Source of the DNA: Lotus japonicus
Taxonomy: Eukaryota; Streptophyta; Magnoliopsida; Fabales; Fabaceae
NCBI RefSeq assembly: GCF_012489685.1
Contig: NC_080041.1
Span: forward strand, 101,704,981 to 101,768,980
Direction of reading: 5' to 3'
Length of the DNA stretch: 64,000 nt
Shown here: positions 33,328 to 45,800 of the stretch, in pieces
How the letters are laid out: each line of letters starts with the position of its first letter
How positions within the stretch are numbered: the stretch's first letter is position 1
Notes under the pieces: generated by a model
The model's database searches: none
Told to the model about the DNA's origin: nothing
What the model saw: only the letters and a program-made list of their open reading frames with translations
Made by a program: the position numbers and the translations under genes

Positions 33328-34181
33328 GTAAATTACTCCTTTAAGAGATGCTTAAATTACACTCTCCTCCTCTCTTATTTCAAAACCTACATAACTGTCC
33401 CGTGAGAGACGTTTAAATTACATTCTACTCCCCTCTTACCTTAAGACCTACACTTCTCTAATATATCTTACATTTCTATCCATTATCTTATGAATAGATT
33501 CTTATGTGTATTTATTTCCTTTACTTACGATTGTATCACCATTATTATATAATTTTAATTTTCTAATATCAATTATAGGACATTTTAAAGATGAAATAAA
33601 TATTTTTTATGACGTTTAGAAGTTCATAAAATAAATATTAAAGTGTTTAAAAATTCGCTAATTCCCTGCTATCTTCGCTGGCCGGCGTGACTGTTGGTGT
33701 GCTGTTTCAGATCACCTTCTCTGGCGTCTTTCTGTCATGCTCGGTGGCTGTTAGTTAGAGATGGTTTTGATTTATCCTGTGTTTATGTTCTGTTCCTATG
33801 TTCTTCTATTGGGGCCTCAATGTTGCCTCATACTAGCTCTTTGTTCTTCTGTTTTGTTTCATGTACTGTTTTTGTATCTGTTTCCTGTTTTGTTTTCCTC
33901 ATTAATAAAATCTTCTGTTTTCCAAAAAAAAAAAATAAAGAAAAGATTTTTTGTGTGTGGAGACTCATTCATAATCATTTAGACCATTAAAAGATTCATT
34001 AAATAAACTATACTAAAGTGTCATATGTATTTATCTCTTAGGGAGGGAGTATAGGTTTTGAAATAAGAGGGGAAAAAAGTAATTTAAGCTTCTCTAAGAG
34101 AAGAGTGGTGTAGGTTTTAAAACAAAATTAAAGGAGGAGCTTTTAATTTAAGCACCTTTCAGGGGAGGGAAGAGAATTTAC
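33328..34181. mobile_element. Non-autonomous inverted-repeat DNA element (copy 2)
   Basis: Second copy of the element at 27510-28362, with the same LINE tail inside. It has one extra A (AAATTAAAGG) near 34130. Confidence 0.6.
33678..33928 (+). mobile_element. 5'-truncated LINE 3' end (copy 2)
   Basis: Duplicate of 27860-28110, with the poly(A) run at the right end. Confidence 0.5.
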
Positions 34182-34460
34182 ACTGATATTAATGATACAT
34201 ATGATTGATATGAGAAGGTAGCATACATAACAAATTAGTTGATAATGGTGCAAGTTATATGCATGTGTTGCTGAAAAAATCAGAGCTTTTCTTTTAGTCC
34301 AAATTAAATAAGATGCTTGAGATGATATATCATATTATGTTCCATTCATTTAATAGAAATATGTTTAACTTATTGATCCATTTTTCATTAATTATTTCGT
34401 GACATAATCAGTTATTTTTTGAAAAAGAACTGTCTTCTATGTATTTTTTAAACTCCTTGT

Positions 34461-35270
34461 TGTAAGATCAAGGTTTGATCAGTGGTTGCATCTCTATATT
34501 TTGATGATTACAATTAAGGTTTGTGATGATGAACAATTGTGGTACCCTAACGTTTGTCTTTTTTAGTTGTGACAAACAAGTTCTGATTCTGACCCAAGCT
34601 TATTCAATCAGAAGATAAAGACCCAAGGGTAACCAAAAGAGAGTTCTAAAGCTTACCATGTTCGCTCAGAACAGTGGCAAATCCTTCAGAAGTTTTGAAG
34701 ATAGAAGCTCTCAAGAGGTTCTGAAGAACCGGAATCAGAAGTTCTGAAGACCAGATGTTCCAGTAGGAACGGTCCAGAAGTAGAAGACTCAAGTTCTGAA
34801 GACCTGCAAGAAGTTGGCTCTGAAGACCCAAACTATTCTAGCTCTGACATTCAGAAGTTCTGAGGAACATGCCAAGAAGCAGAAGTTGCAAGGTCAGAGG
34901 ATCCAAGCTTCCGTGTGACTATGATCAGAAGCTTCACCAACGTCCATCTGAAGCACCCCAGATCATAAGTCAGCTGGTGAAAGGACAGGTCGCTGTCATA
35001 GTACACATCGTACAGTCATAGCCTGCCCGCCACCTACCTCGTTCAGTCTAGCAGTCTCATATTACAAGATTGCCACTCTAACGGGCAAAACCCTAGCAAC
35101 GACTACATCAAATGCCTTGGAGTATATAAGGACTGAAGATAGAAGAAAGAAGCTAAGAAACTTTGCTGATATTCCTGAATTCATTCTAACCGATCTCTTA
35201 GCAATATTTCTTCATTGTTCTTGAACATCTGAGTTTACCATTAGCTTTTCAGAAGCATTTCTTGTAAACC
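34461..35270 (+). repeat. Diverged SIRE-type LTR fragment (copy 2)
   Basis: Complete view of the fragment gapped in copy 1. TGTAAGATCAAGG at 34461, GATGATTACAA, GAACAATTGTGGTAC, TATA-like GTATATAAGG near 35119 and TTAGCTTTTCAGAAGC near 35240 line up with the plus-oriented reading of the SIRE LTR at 8862-10071. The alignment stops near TTGTAAAC; the LTR end is absent. It is a decayed solo or truncated LTR, much older than the nested element. Confidence 0.72.
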
Positions 35271-35754
35271 CAAAATGTCTGGTGCAGTGAATGCGGAGCT
35301 TGTATGGGGTGAATTGGGGTGCGTGTGAATCAAACACTGGCCGAGAAGGGAGCACATTGATCACTCATAGATACTCTGCCTCTGCACACCCAAAACATTT
35401 CATTTTCCTCTTCAATGCTAGTTTTTAGTTTTTAGTTCTTAGCATTATTCATGTGGGCTCGTACTGCCACATGTGCTTAGCAACTCTATGCAGATTTTGC
35501 TCCAACCATGAGTTTTTAGAGCATCTTTAACCATGATATTCACTAAAGTATTTACATTTCACTTTTTACAACTCTCAATAATGCAACATCATTTTATTTA
35601 TTTTTACTCCAACCCAAGAACTCTTAAAAGTTTATATAAAAAAATTATTTTATTAATTGCAAGTTTTATTTAAACCTTTTACATTAAGCAATAATAAATG
35701 CATACACACTTTTCATGACAAAATTGAGTTTCTACTCTCACATACTCTCACTAA

Positions 35755-36116
35755 GAGCATCTACATCCATTACACTCACTAAAATATCTACACTTCATTT
35801 TTTACAATTTCTCATAATGTCACATCATCTATACCACTTTACTAACTTTTTACTCCAACCCAACAACTCTTAAAAGTTTCTATAGTTGATTCCACCATCA
35901 ACATTACATTTGTATATTTTATTATTTATCTTCATTTTAATCTAATTATATTAATTATAAGTGCTTGTAATAAATACAAACTCACTTTCAAGTCTAGTGT
36001 AGAGCATCTATTCTCACATACTCATCTTTGCCATGTTGGAATTGAATATGTACTCCATTGGTAATAGATACATATGAGTATGTATTTCACATTAGATACT
36101 ACCATTGGAGATGCTC
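35755..36116. mobile_element. Tourist-like MITE (copy 2)
   Basis: Duplicate of 29809-30170 with the same GAGCATCT terminal repeats and TAA target copies. It is nested in the outer sibling MITE that begins near 35519. Confidence 0.75.
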
Positions 36117-36462
36117 TAACCATGTTGGAATTAAAAATATGCTCCAATTAGCATTATTCATTTGGTCTCACAATATCATTATATTAATATTTTTTATTTT
36201 CATATAATTTTGATTTAAATTTAAATGTTAATTCAATATTTAAATTAAATCAATGAGAGATAAAAAATTAATTTTTTATGCTAAGAACTCAAAAAAGTAA
36301 AACTTCTTATATAAAAACCTAGTTCTTATTTGTAAGAACTAAGTACTCCACGTCATACCATGCAATGGTTACTATAAGAATTCTTATTTTCAAAAAAAAC
36401 TAAATTCTTAACCATATGAACTAAAAACCTTGTATTGGAGAGGCTGTTATCGCTTAGAAATA

Positions 36463-38053
36463 ATGCAGTCTTGTTTCATGCTCCACCTTTTTCTCATTTA
36501 TTGCATGATTTTGGTAACTGAGTTGCAGCGTTACAAGCTGCATCTTCACCACCATCTCAGCTTCAACTAGAAGCAAACGCTATACTCAGCAGTGGATGGT
36601 GCAACACCTCTGATCCAGATTTCAACATCTCTCATTGCTGTCAATGGCGTGGCACCATAACGCTGGAAGTATAACCGAAATCACCAAAATGCCTTTTCAT
36701 CCTGAATCAGGTTTTCATTTCGCAACACTCAACCTCTCTGCATTCAACAATTTAGAAAAATTCATTCTCAGTGAAGTAAAATTGCGAGGTTCAATTCCAC
36801 TAGAAATTGGTACTCTCACCAAACTCTCTTATATTGATCTCTCTTACAATTTACTTGCAGGTGAATTACCTTCTTCACTAGCAAATTTGAGTTTGTTACA
36901 ACACTTAAGCTTGTTTAGCAACAATATTCCAGGTTCCATTCCTAGTGAGATAGGGTTTCTGAAAAATCTCATTACATAAGACCTATCTTATAACAGAATT
37001 AGTGTGCCTAGTTCAATTACAATTTACAAATCTCACACATTTGGAAGATTTAGGCATTTCCAATAATCGATTAGTTGGTTCGCTACCTTCTAATTTAGGT
37101 CAATTTACCAAGTTGCGATCAATGAGGCTACATAGGAATTCCATTAGTGGCACCTTGCCTGCTTCAGTGGCAAATTTCACCCTATTAGAAGAGCTTCACG
37201 TTTCGCAAAATCTTCTCGTCGGTTACTTCCCTTCTGATCTTCATCGATTAACTGAGCTTCAAGTGTTCAAACTGAATAACAATTCTGTTAGTGGGAACAT
37301 AGTACCCTTGTCAGGATCGACCTCGGTCACAACCTGCTCAGTGGTAATGTACCACCACAGGATGGATATTTGCGGAAGCTGACCTATTTGGATCTCAGCT
37401 GCAATAATCTCACCGGAGCAGTTCCCGGTTTTCTCTATCATGTCGATTATGTGGACATGTCCTATAATTATTTGAAGGGTTCCATTCCAGATGGTGTCTC
37501 TGGTTATGATCTAAGAGGGAACAAGGATGTTTGCAGTGACATTTCTTATTACCAAGTCAAGTTTCTGTTCCAACCTTGTTTTCCTCACAAGAAGGGAAGT
37601 AAAAAAATAAGCAGGGTAAAGCTCATTGTTAGTCTTCAACTATTTGTATCTAAGCCTTAATCGGTTCATGTTAATATGATGAATGCAGAGCTTGCCTATA
37701 CTATGGCTGTGAGCAAAAAGTGTGATGTCTATAGCTTCAGAGTGGTGGCACTTGAAACTTTAGTGGGAAGGCATCCTAAGGAAATACTATCAGCCCTTCA
37801 ATCAACATCAAATGAAGGCATCACATTATGTGAAATACTAGACCCACGCCTTCCAGCACCAAAGATGAATGTTTTAGATGACATAGTTCAGGTTGCCATA
37901 GTAACATTTTCGTGCTTAAATCCCAATCCGTCATCTTGACCAACAATGAGATGTGTGTCTCAATATCTTCTTTCACATCTAGCACCATTAAGCATTCCTT
38001 TACGTGAAATTACATTGCAGCAGCTCATGGCTCAAAAACTCAGTGTCATTTAG
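36463..38053 (+). pseudogene. LRR receptor-like kinase pseudogene (copy 2)
   Basis: Same sequence as 30517-32107, with the same frameshifts, the same missing kinase lobe and the same TGA near the C-terminus (37937-37939). Inactivation therefore preceded the duplication. Confidence 0.85.
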
Positions 38054-38898
38054 AATTGTCAACTATTGAAGTCGAAATATCAAATTGATGTTGGTGCTAT
38101 CCGCATTTAATGAAGACTTTGACCAAATTTATCTCCACAAATTGTTATGTAACTTCATAAAGTTATGTTTATCAGGTAACTTATACATCTTCATAAATTA
38201 TTGTGCTCACCGCAAACACTCAATTTAGATTAGTGCCACTAGATCAATTGTGTTGTGCGTTTCATGTGTTGGAAAGAATTGTTTAGAACGTCTGTTTGAT
38301 GCTTTCTTTCAATACTTGAAGAAATTTGAAGTTTTGAACTGAAGGAGTGAATCTAATTTATCTTTTAATAGATGACATAATAGCAATAAAAAATGAGAGT
38401 TTGTACAGCCTCTTTAACACAAGGCTCTAGCATCATTTAGGATTAATTTTGTGGTTTAGTCTTTGATTAGTAGGCGTAGCTCTCATGAGGACCTCCTTAG
38501 CTGTCGCCATAGCTCTAATGAGGGGGCCTTGTGACCTATTTTATTATCACTTATGAGGGAACTTTGAAATTAGAACTTCACTCATGAATGGTACCTCCTC
38601 CTTTGATGACACGATGCAATTCCGTTTTCTTTAAAAAACAAAAACAGAAAAGTGAACTAGTGCATGTCATTGTGCAGAGAATGGGATACAAGTTTCATTC
38701 TATGCTTGAGATTTTATTTTGGTTCATTGGGTGGTGTCAATTTTTTTTCCTATTGTCTATGTTGAATATGTAATGCTTTCAAAATATGAACTAGAAAATG
38801 ACTGTTTCTAAGTTTTTACTATGGCTTCCTTACTTGATCTCTGGGAGACAGATTATACCTCATTTATTTATAACTATGGAGTCCAGCTCATTGCATTT

Positions 38899-40779
38899 GG
38901 CATGCCAGTAACAACCAGGTCCTTACTAAGTTTAACTCAGCCTATGTTCTGCTTTTTTACCAAATTTTATACAGCAGTTTTAACTAGAGTTATAAAATGA
39001 TTGTATTAGGTAGGTTGCTGGTACTATGTTGCAAGACATTGCAGATTCAATTATACATGTTAAATTCAAGTTATGTGCATTCCAAGTTTAGCTTTGATTA
39101 AAGAATTTGCAAGGTGGTGATTGTATGGTGCACCCTGTCTTATCATGATGATTAGATTATTGCACAACTTTAGCATGCTAGTTTTCTGTCAATAGCAAAA
39201 TGTATTTTGCTAGACAATTATGCACAAGTTTTATTTTAGCAAATCATATCCCTAATTTAATGCTGCTTTTGGTCTGGTAATACCAGATCTGCAATTCAAT
39301 TTTGGGATTAGGACTGAGACTTTCTTTGTTTCTTGGGTTTTGGGGAAGCTAAAGTGAGTGAACAGTTTCCCCAAGATGGGTGATAGAAGACATTTTGAAA
39401 TGAAACATCTAAGGCCTGATTCAATTATTTTCGAGAATACCTGTACAGTGGACATAAATACTTTTTGAAGCATCTATTTTTGAAGAGGATAGCAATGAAT
39501 TTATCTTTATAATTGTGGTTTGGCAGCCTAAAATTTCAAATGTCAGCAATATTTTCCTTACCTTTATTCCTTTAAAGAAATTAAGCCTTTAAGTTTTTAT
39601 GTTGTTGGACATTTGGACTAGACTACTAACATGGCAATAGAGCCTTTGCAGTCTAGTTCCTTTTGAAGCATTGTGCCTATGCACATAAATTAATCAACAT
39701 AAATATTTGAGAGTTTTGCAATTTGATACAGGATGAAATAATAAGGCTCTGCTATGTGCTATTTTTTTGTGAAGAAAATCATATATCATCCCTTAAATTC
39801 TTATAATCATAGACAAGTCTTCGCTTTTTAATTAAATTCCACCCGTGCAATGGAATTTTGTACATCAATGAATGAAATCCAATCTTCTGTATTCTGTCAG
39901 CATTATACAGCTGCAAACGTTCAGACAGAATAAATAAAATGGCAGTGCATAATAGCTTATAAGGAACAATTTTCCCAATGAATTTAACAATGGAAAAAAA
40001 ATGTTATTTTGGTTCTTCATGAATAGAATAGTAGTGTGATGAAATGAAGAGAGGAACAATTCATTTTATAAGCTGAACTGCCCTGATAATAACCCTGGTG
40101 CAGGCACTGCTTTAAATTTTAAAGAACAACATTCGCCCAAGCTTTTCTTACACTGAACTTGGTTTTAATTTGTTGATGGTAAAAGCAGAGGAAGGTGAAA
40201 TGCGATACGTATCAGAGCAAATTGTAAATATGCATGCTGCTACAATTATAAAACGTGCCCCTAGGCCCTAATGGTTTGTTCTCTACCATTCTCTATGTGT
40301 AGTGTTTCCCCCCTTTTCTCAAAAGTTTTATTTTCCTCTCTATATAGCTTACCTCTTCTTGGATTTTATGCTCAAGAACCTACACCCTCACCTCATCCTC
40401 TTCTTCCCTCGTGCTGGTAGTGGTACTGCTTCAAAAACTAACAGCTTGATTTTGTTGTTTTCTTCAGCCCACAAGTGAGATAGCTCACTTCAGGGTTTTA
40501 ATACTCATCAATGCCTTTGCAATTTGCTTGCAGTTTTCATGGCACAATCTCATAATTCCAAGGTACCAACATGAGCTCTACACAAAGAATCCCTTTTTAT
40601 TGATGCTGATACTACATTCCAGAGCTGTAAATCAACTCAGGAGGCATAGGTAACATAACTATGATAGATAAAGGTTGTATAATATTTATGCATAATTAAC
40701 TTTCTTCTCATTTAGCTTGGCCCCTCACATGTATCATTGATTTGTCCAGAATCATTTTAAAGATCCACCAGTTCTGCAA
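38899..40779. other. Non-coding region with a possible truncated gene start
   Basis: No complete gene. A promoter-like stretch at 40335-40355 (CCTCTCTATATAGC), a pyrimidine-rich leader and a possible GCTTGCAG acceptor come before ATGGCACAATCTCATAATTC at 40538, followed by AAGGTACC, a possible donor. This could be the 5' end of a broken gene, but no downstream exon is recognisable. Confidence 0.35.
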
Positions 40780-40956
40780 ATTGATCTGCTCATGGCGGCG
40801 TTGAAGTTCTGCTGCTCTTCAATGTTGTGAAACATTATTACTAGTAAAAACATGAAAAAGAAAATGAGAAGACAGAAACAATGGGTTTCAATGAGGCAGA
40901 TTACCAATTGCATGGATAGCTTCAACAGCAACAATAACATTCACATCCTTAATAAG
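40780..40956 (-). repeat. Dispersed repeat copy A carrying a gene fragment
   Basis: CTGCTCATGGCGGCGTTGA through TTCACATCCTTAATAAG recurs, diverged, at 58708-58920 (CTGCTCATGGCAGAGCCGA ... TTCACATCCTTATTAAG). Both contain the exon-like segment described next. Confidence 0.65.
40905..40956 (-). pseudogene. Isolated exon resembling the MOR1 TOG-repeat protein
   Basis: On the minus strand a 52-bp segment bounded by AG and GT reads LIKDVNVIVAVEAIHAIG. It resembles from memory a TOG/HEAT segment of the plant microtubule protein MOR1 (…KDVNxAVAVEAIQAIGN). No neighbouring exons are present, so it is a captured or leftover fragment. The identification rests on about 18 residues. Confidence 0.4.
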
Positions 40957-42007
40957 CTACAAGAAAAAATTACTAGTAAACTTTATCAGTGACTAAGAAC
41001 TACGAAGATACATTTGAAGAAGTAAACGTGTTCTCTAATATTAGAGAGTTCAAGTTAAAAAAAAAAATGTATTCCCAAGATAGTTGTTGTCATAAACTTC
41101 CCATAATAGTATCCCCCAAAAAATCTATATTTGTCATGAGAGCAATTTATATCTGCCAGATATCTACTATATCTTTATTAGAGACTCATGAAATCACTAT
41201 TCCTAAGAAAACTTTCAATCTGAGCCATTGATTCCAACTTCTAATCCAACGGCTATTCTATTCCTCACCTAATCACACCCACTACCAACTACACTCCCAT
41301 CTCACTTTTCCTCTCATTCCATACGCTACCACCACCAACTCACTCCCATCATTCGTCAGAGGTGAAAGGAGGAAGAAGCAAACTTGCATCAACAAAAGGA
41401 TAAATAAGAGGCAAGCTTGCCTCAATAACCATGAATCCTTCTCCACCTTTGCATCAAACCTAGAGTTCAGAACAAAGCACCTCCACCGTCCTCACTTTCG
41501 GTCGCTTCGCCGCCGTAGCTCCGGCCACGGCTCAGTGTCCCACCGCTCGCTGTGCAATCTCTGACCAGCCACCAATCACTTCGCCCCTTAGCTCCGACAA
41601 GCTTCCATGGTTGGTTGTTCATCTCCCCTTTCCTAAGAGAACTTTTTTTGTTTTTGTTCCCATTATTTTTTGGCCCAACTTGTCCTAGCTGGTACATCCT
41701 ATTCATTTTTTGTGCCTAGCTTTGGGTTGTCCCATGTGATGTTATAGGTCATCTTTTATTTTTTTGGATTACCACTTGTCCTTTCCCATAAGTCTACAGG
41801 AGAAATGATGGAAAATGATGGAAGGGAATAGCAAGAGTGTCAGAAGAGATGATGATGGAAGGGGAAGGAGTGAAGGACCAAGTGTACAGTTAGAGGATGA
41901 CAAAAAATATGACATATGTTGGTTCATTCAAACAAGAAGGAGGACAGAAGAAGGTTGAAGGAGAAGAGGAAAATCCCATTGTTTGATTATCACGTCTATG
42001 TAGTAAC
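40957..42007. other. Non-coding, no gene seen
   Basis: The 41460-41620 stretch is more GC-rich (CCGCCGTAGCTCCGGCC) and might be an old gene or 5' leader fragment, but no frame shows a recognisable protein. Confidence 0.4.
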
Positions 42008-42012
42008 CTTTC

Positions 42013-42370
42013 TGTGACACCCAGGGCCGACGAGGGTGGGGAGTGATCCCCGTGTAGTGAGGCACGGACAAGGAGCGGCTCCTGGCAGGCTTCTAGGCGG
42101 AGGGACACATGAATGAGTCGATCTCGCACCCGAACACGAGGTATTCCGAGATTGTATAGGTACAGTTGAGGAGGACATAAAAGATTTGATTGGTACTACT
42201 CATAACAACAAGATGCATAACTCCAAGGTTAAGTGTGCTTGCCTTGGAGCAATATTATGATGAGTGACATCCTGGGAAGTTTTCCCGAAAAATGCGTGAG
42301 TGAGAACAAAGCGCATTGAAAAGACTCATGTTATTACCGTGAAGGCCAGTTATCAAATCGGAATGTTAAA
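42013..42370 (+). mobile_element. Cassandra-type solo LTR (5S-rRNA-like TRIM)
   Basis: 358 bp beginning TGTGACACCC and ending GAATGTTAAA, flanked by perfect 5-bp copies CTTTC (42008-42012, 42371-42375). The centre (about 42188-42292) carries a 5S-rRNA-like stretch: GGTTAAGTGTGCTTG, then ATGATGAGTGACATCCTGGGAAGT, shown here only by its ends (GTTAAG...GCTTG; GGGAAG). It matches the 5S internal promoter region with changes. Cassandra TRIM LTRs are known to contain such a 5S domain. No second LTR or internal region is nearby, so it is a solo LTR left by recombination. Confidence 0.82.
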
Positions 42371-42860
42371 CTTTCTGTCTTAACTTGTATTGTGGCAACG
42401 CTAATATGGGTGCTATTCATTTTAACCAACTTTGAATTTAGTTCTAGCTAGCTACCATATGTCAAGTTATATCTAATTGTTTGTGGCAAGGCTAATATGT
42501 CTGCATTGTGTGGATGTGCACAAATCATTTTTACCATACTATGAAATTTATGGGGCCGTTTATACTTTCGTTTTCCTTTGGTTATCGGTTTCTTTTATTA
42601 TATAACTACATGAGGTAGCAGCAATCTTCTCAGAGATAACTACTACACATCTAAACTTAAAAGTTATAAGTAGGCTTCATTAATTTTCAAAGCATACACA
42701 GAACAAACTATCTAAATAATTTAGGCATTAAGAAATAGTGGCGAAAATTATAAAAAGATTGTAATAAACAATTCTGAGGATCCAAATAAAATACATGATG
42801 TTTAACTTCTTACTGCATGTAAAAAAAAAATATTCTCATTGGTGAGAAGCACACTAATGT
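42371..42860. other. 3' intergenic region after the acyltransferase gene
   Basis: No gene supported. It would contain the 3' UTR of the minus-strand gene ending at 42861. Confidence 0.5.
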
Positions 42861-45800
42861 TTATTTGGTTTCTACAGGAATTTCCCTTGTTGCTTTGAGT
42901 ATTGTCTCAAATGCACCTTGAATGCATGACTTCAATTTTTGTTCATCTATGAAGTCTTTTTCCGTTTTGAGGGTAACTCTTATCACTCCCATATAGCTCA
43001 TCATTGAAATGACAAGACTCTGCAACCAAAAAAATTGAATGTTAGCAGTGCTAATGTATATAGCTAGTTCCAACTTCAAAATACCAAGACTTTTCTTCTT
43101 AAGGAAAATAAACAAGAAAACTTCTTAAATGTCCTTTCTGATTTTCATTATTGTTATCACACTTTTTCCCCCTCAAGGAAAGGGAAATCAATATTATTTT
43201 CCTCCAACCCAACCAAATCCAAATCCAATCCAAGTCAAGCCACCATTATCATTTCAATCCAAATTTTTACCAGTTGAGTGAAACGTGAACTTTCTTCAGA
43301 TCTATTAGAAGAGTTTAGCGTCCAGTTCACTATTTGCCTTAGAGTGAATGTTAACGTTTAGTCGTGCCAACAGATATCCAAAGATAACATATATGATGAT
43401 TCGCTAATTGAATATAGAAAGGGAATTCATGGTACCTCTGGTCCACCAGCCAATGTGAAGTACAAGCCTTTCACAGGATGATTAGCCAAAGACATTTGTT
43501 GTACCGGCCCAACCAAGGTGGATATCACTGCACTTGACTTCGTTAGTGTCCCACGTAGGTGTTTAGCTACTTTCTGCCACCATGACAAGAACCAACATTT
43601 ATAACCATCGATTGCTTGTAGCATTTTAAAATTAAAGAGCTTATATGTATTTATGTTCACTGTAATCATAAATAATATGATGAAAAATGATTTGCAAACA
43701 TTCGCATAATGCAGACATCTAACAAACACTACAAGTGAGAAAGAAGGTGAATAAATATGAATAATTGATCTGATATACGTAAAAAAGAGAGTTAGAGAGA
43801 AAAAGTAAGTGTCTGCTGCGTGTCTCTGAACAATTTGTATCTTTATAATTAGTCATGACTGTAATATGATTATGAGATTATCAAATTCAGTTGAGCCAAA
43901 TCCAACTAACCTCTTGTCCCCTAAATTTTCCTTCTATGTCCAAAAGTGTCCCGGTGAGTGCAACAGCTAAAGATTGCTTCTTCCTTTTGATGATGTTATG
44001 TGTCTCCCGAATGAATTCTAGAGGGTTTGAAATTCTGGTTTCACTTAATTTTGGAATTGGTACATGCAAGAAGGAAATTTTATTGCCCCATGGACCACCG
44101 GTTTTGGTGTTGAGCATGTCTCCAATTGACTGGTAACCTTCAATGTTTCTTGTGTTTAGCAATACCAATGCTGTGGAGTTTGATGTCTTTGATTTGGAGT
44201 CCATGTCTTGCATGTATAAACGAGTTCCATAAAGCACAATTCCAGTGACCACGTCGTTTACAGTCTGCAATTGCACAAAATCATATAAGAAAACAAATGT
44301 CATTAATTTGCAAATACTAAATTGCTTAATTGATTCGATGCATCATTTTTGGCTTAAGAAATCAGCTTTCTCTAGCGTCACCAATTTTGTGGTGTATCCG
44401 TACACCGCTTTTAACTTGTAAGCGTAAGATTTATAAGCATGTGAAATAAAGTTCGCAACTTGACAAAATCACAGTAAAATAGTTGCTTGAAAACTATCTA
44501 TCAAGTAGTTGCGAATTAGCTATTCTCATAACTAATTCGTAACAATTTAGTAGCAATGTTTACATTCACCACTAGCATAAGTGATGAATGCTAGACAAAT
44601 CCTACAAAATGTAACTCCTTTTGCAACGGTTCTTAGGCGGTCAACAATTTTCCATCAGTATTTCACTAACTTCTTGTAGTGTATATTAATGTACACATAA
44701 AATTATTAGAGGTTTGATTCATTCTCACCTATTTTTTCTTTCATCTCATTTCCAACTCACTTTATCTTCTATGCCTCCCTACCTAAGTAGTTAGTCTAGA
44801 CTTCCACATAAATATTGTGACATATTCTCGAGTAGTTGAATTAAAAAGGAGCAGGTGAATTATTAAAGAGTCACGGACGGTTGAAAATGTCAAAGAAAAT
44901 TATATTGGAAAAAAAAAAGCAATGTTACCACTCCAAGTTTGGACTTGATGTCCTTGATTTGGTCAATGGAGAATGCCAAGTTTGATATAGAAATTGGTTG
45001 AAAATCCGATCCTTCATCTCCTGCTCTTATTGGTGTCTTATCATCATTAAGGATGCTACTCTTCACAACACTCCACGCAAAATCTGAAGCAGTGTTGAAA
45101 GCAGAGGACAACATCCAAGAAAACCTTCTTTTGCTTAAAGACTCTGTTTTTGATGGTTTGAGAGAGGGAAATGACAAAGGGAGAGAAGGATCATCCACTC
45201 TTTGTAAACAAGAAAGAAGTGCACCCATGAGAGAGTATCCATCTCCAAGTGCATGGTGAAGCTTAAAGATTACTGTGCCTGATGCATTATTTGTAGGATA
45301 ATTGATCATATGAATTTGCCATAATGGTCTCTCTTGTGGTAGTTGCTCCACTGATATGGTTGACAAATAATCAAGAAAAAACTTGTCATAGTATTCCACT
45401 GTTTTGCCTTCAGGGAATATAGGGGTTTTAACATGGTCTTTCAAGTTTACTTCAACTTGCTTCCAACTTTTCTCTCCATTTTTCTCTTGATTCTGTGAAC
45501 AATATAATGCATGTCAAAGATCAAATTAACCTTGTGAAATTGATAATTGCAAAAATATGTGATCTAACTTGATAACAAATTTAGTAATTATACTTAAACA
45601 TGCAAATAGTACATATTCTCAATTTTTTATCACTTTTAATTATAACATATATTATATCTCTTCTTTTTTTTCCATTCAGAATTGTGTTGGATGTTTGCAT
45701 TATACGAATCTATAAAAATCATTTTCATAACAAATTAAACAAATAAAATTATTGATAGACATACATTTTCCTGTACATCCTTTGGACATTACATAGTGTG

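Larger units (their letters stand above)
32953..38898 (+). repeat. Tandem segmental duplication, copy 2 (complete)
   Basis: 5946 bp, head-to-tail with copy 1. It starts ACCATCATATG at once after GCATTT of copy 1 and ends GCATTT before unique sequence GGCATGCC. It supplies the sequence missing in the N gap of copy 1. Confidence 0.93.

Noticed and set aside
41467..42178. Minus-strand ORFs around 41.5-42.2 kb
   Set aside because: Two overlap the Cassandra LTR and the other has no recognisable protein features.
42188..42292. 5S rRNA gene
   Set aside because: Only diverged 5S-like blocks inside a 358-bp LTR with its own target duplication; a real 5S gene would be 120 bp, conserved and usually tandem.
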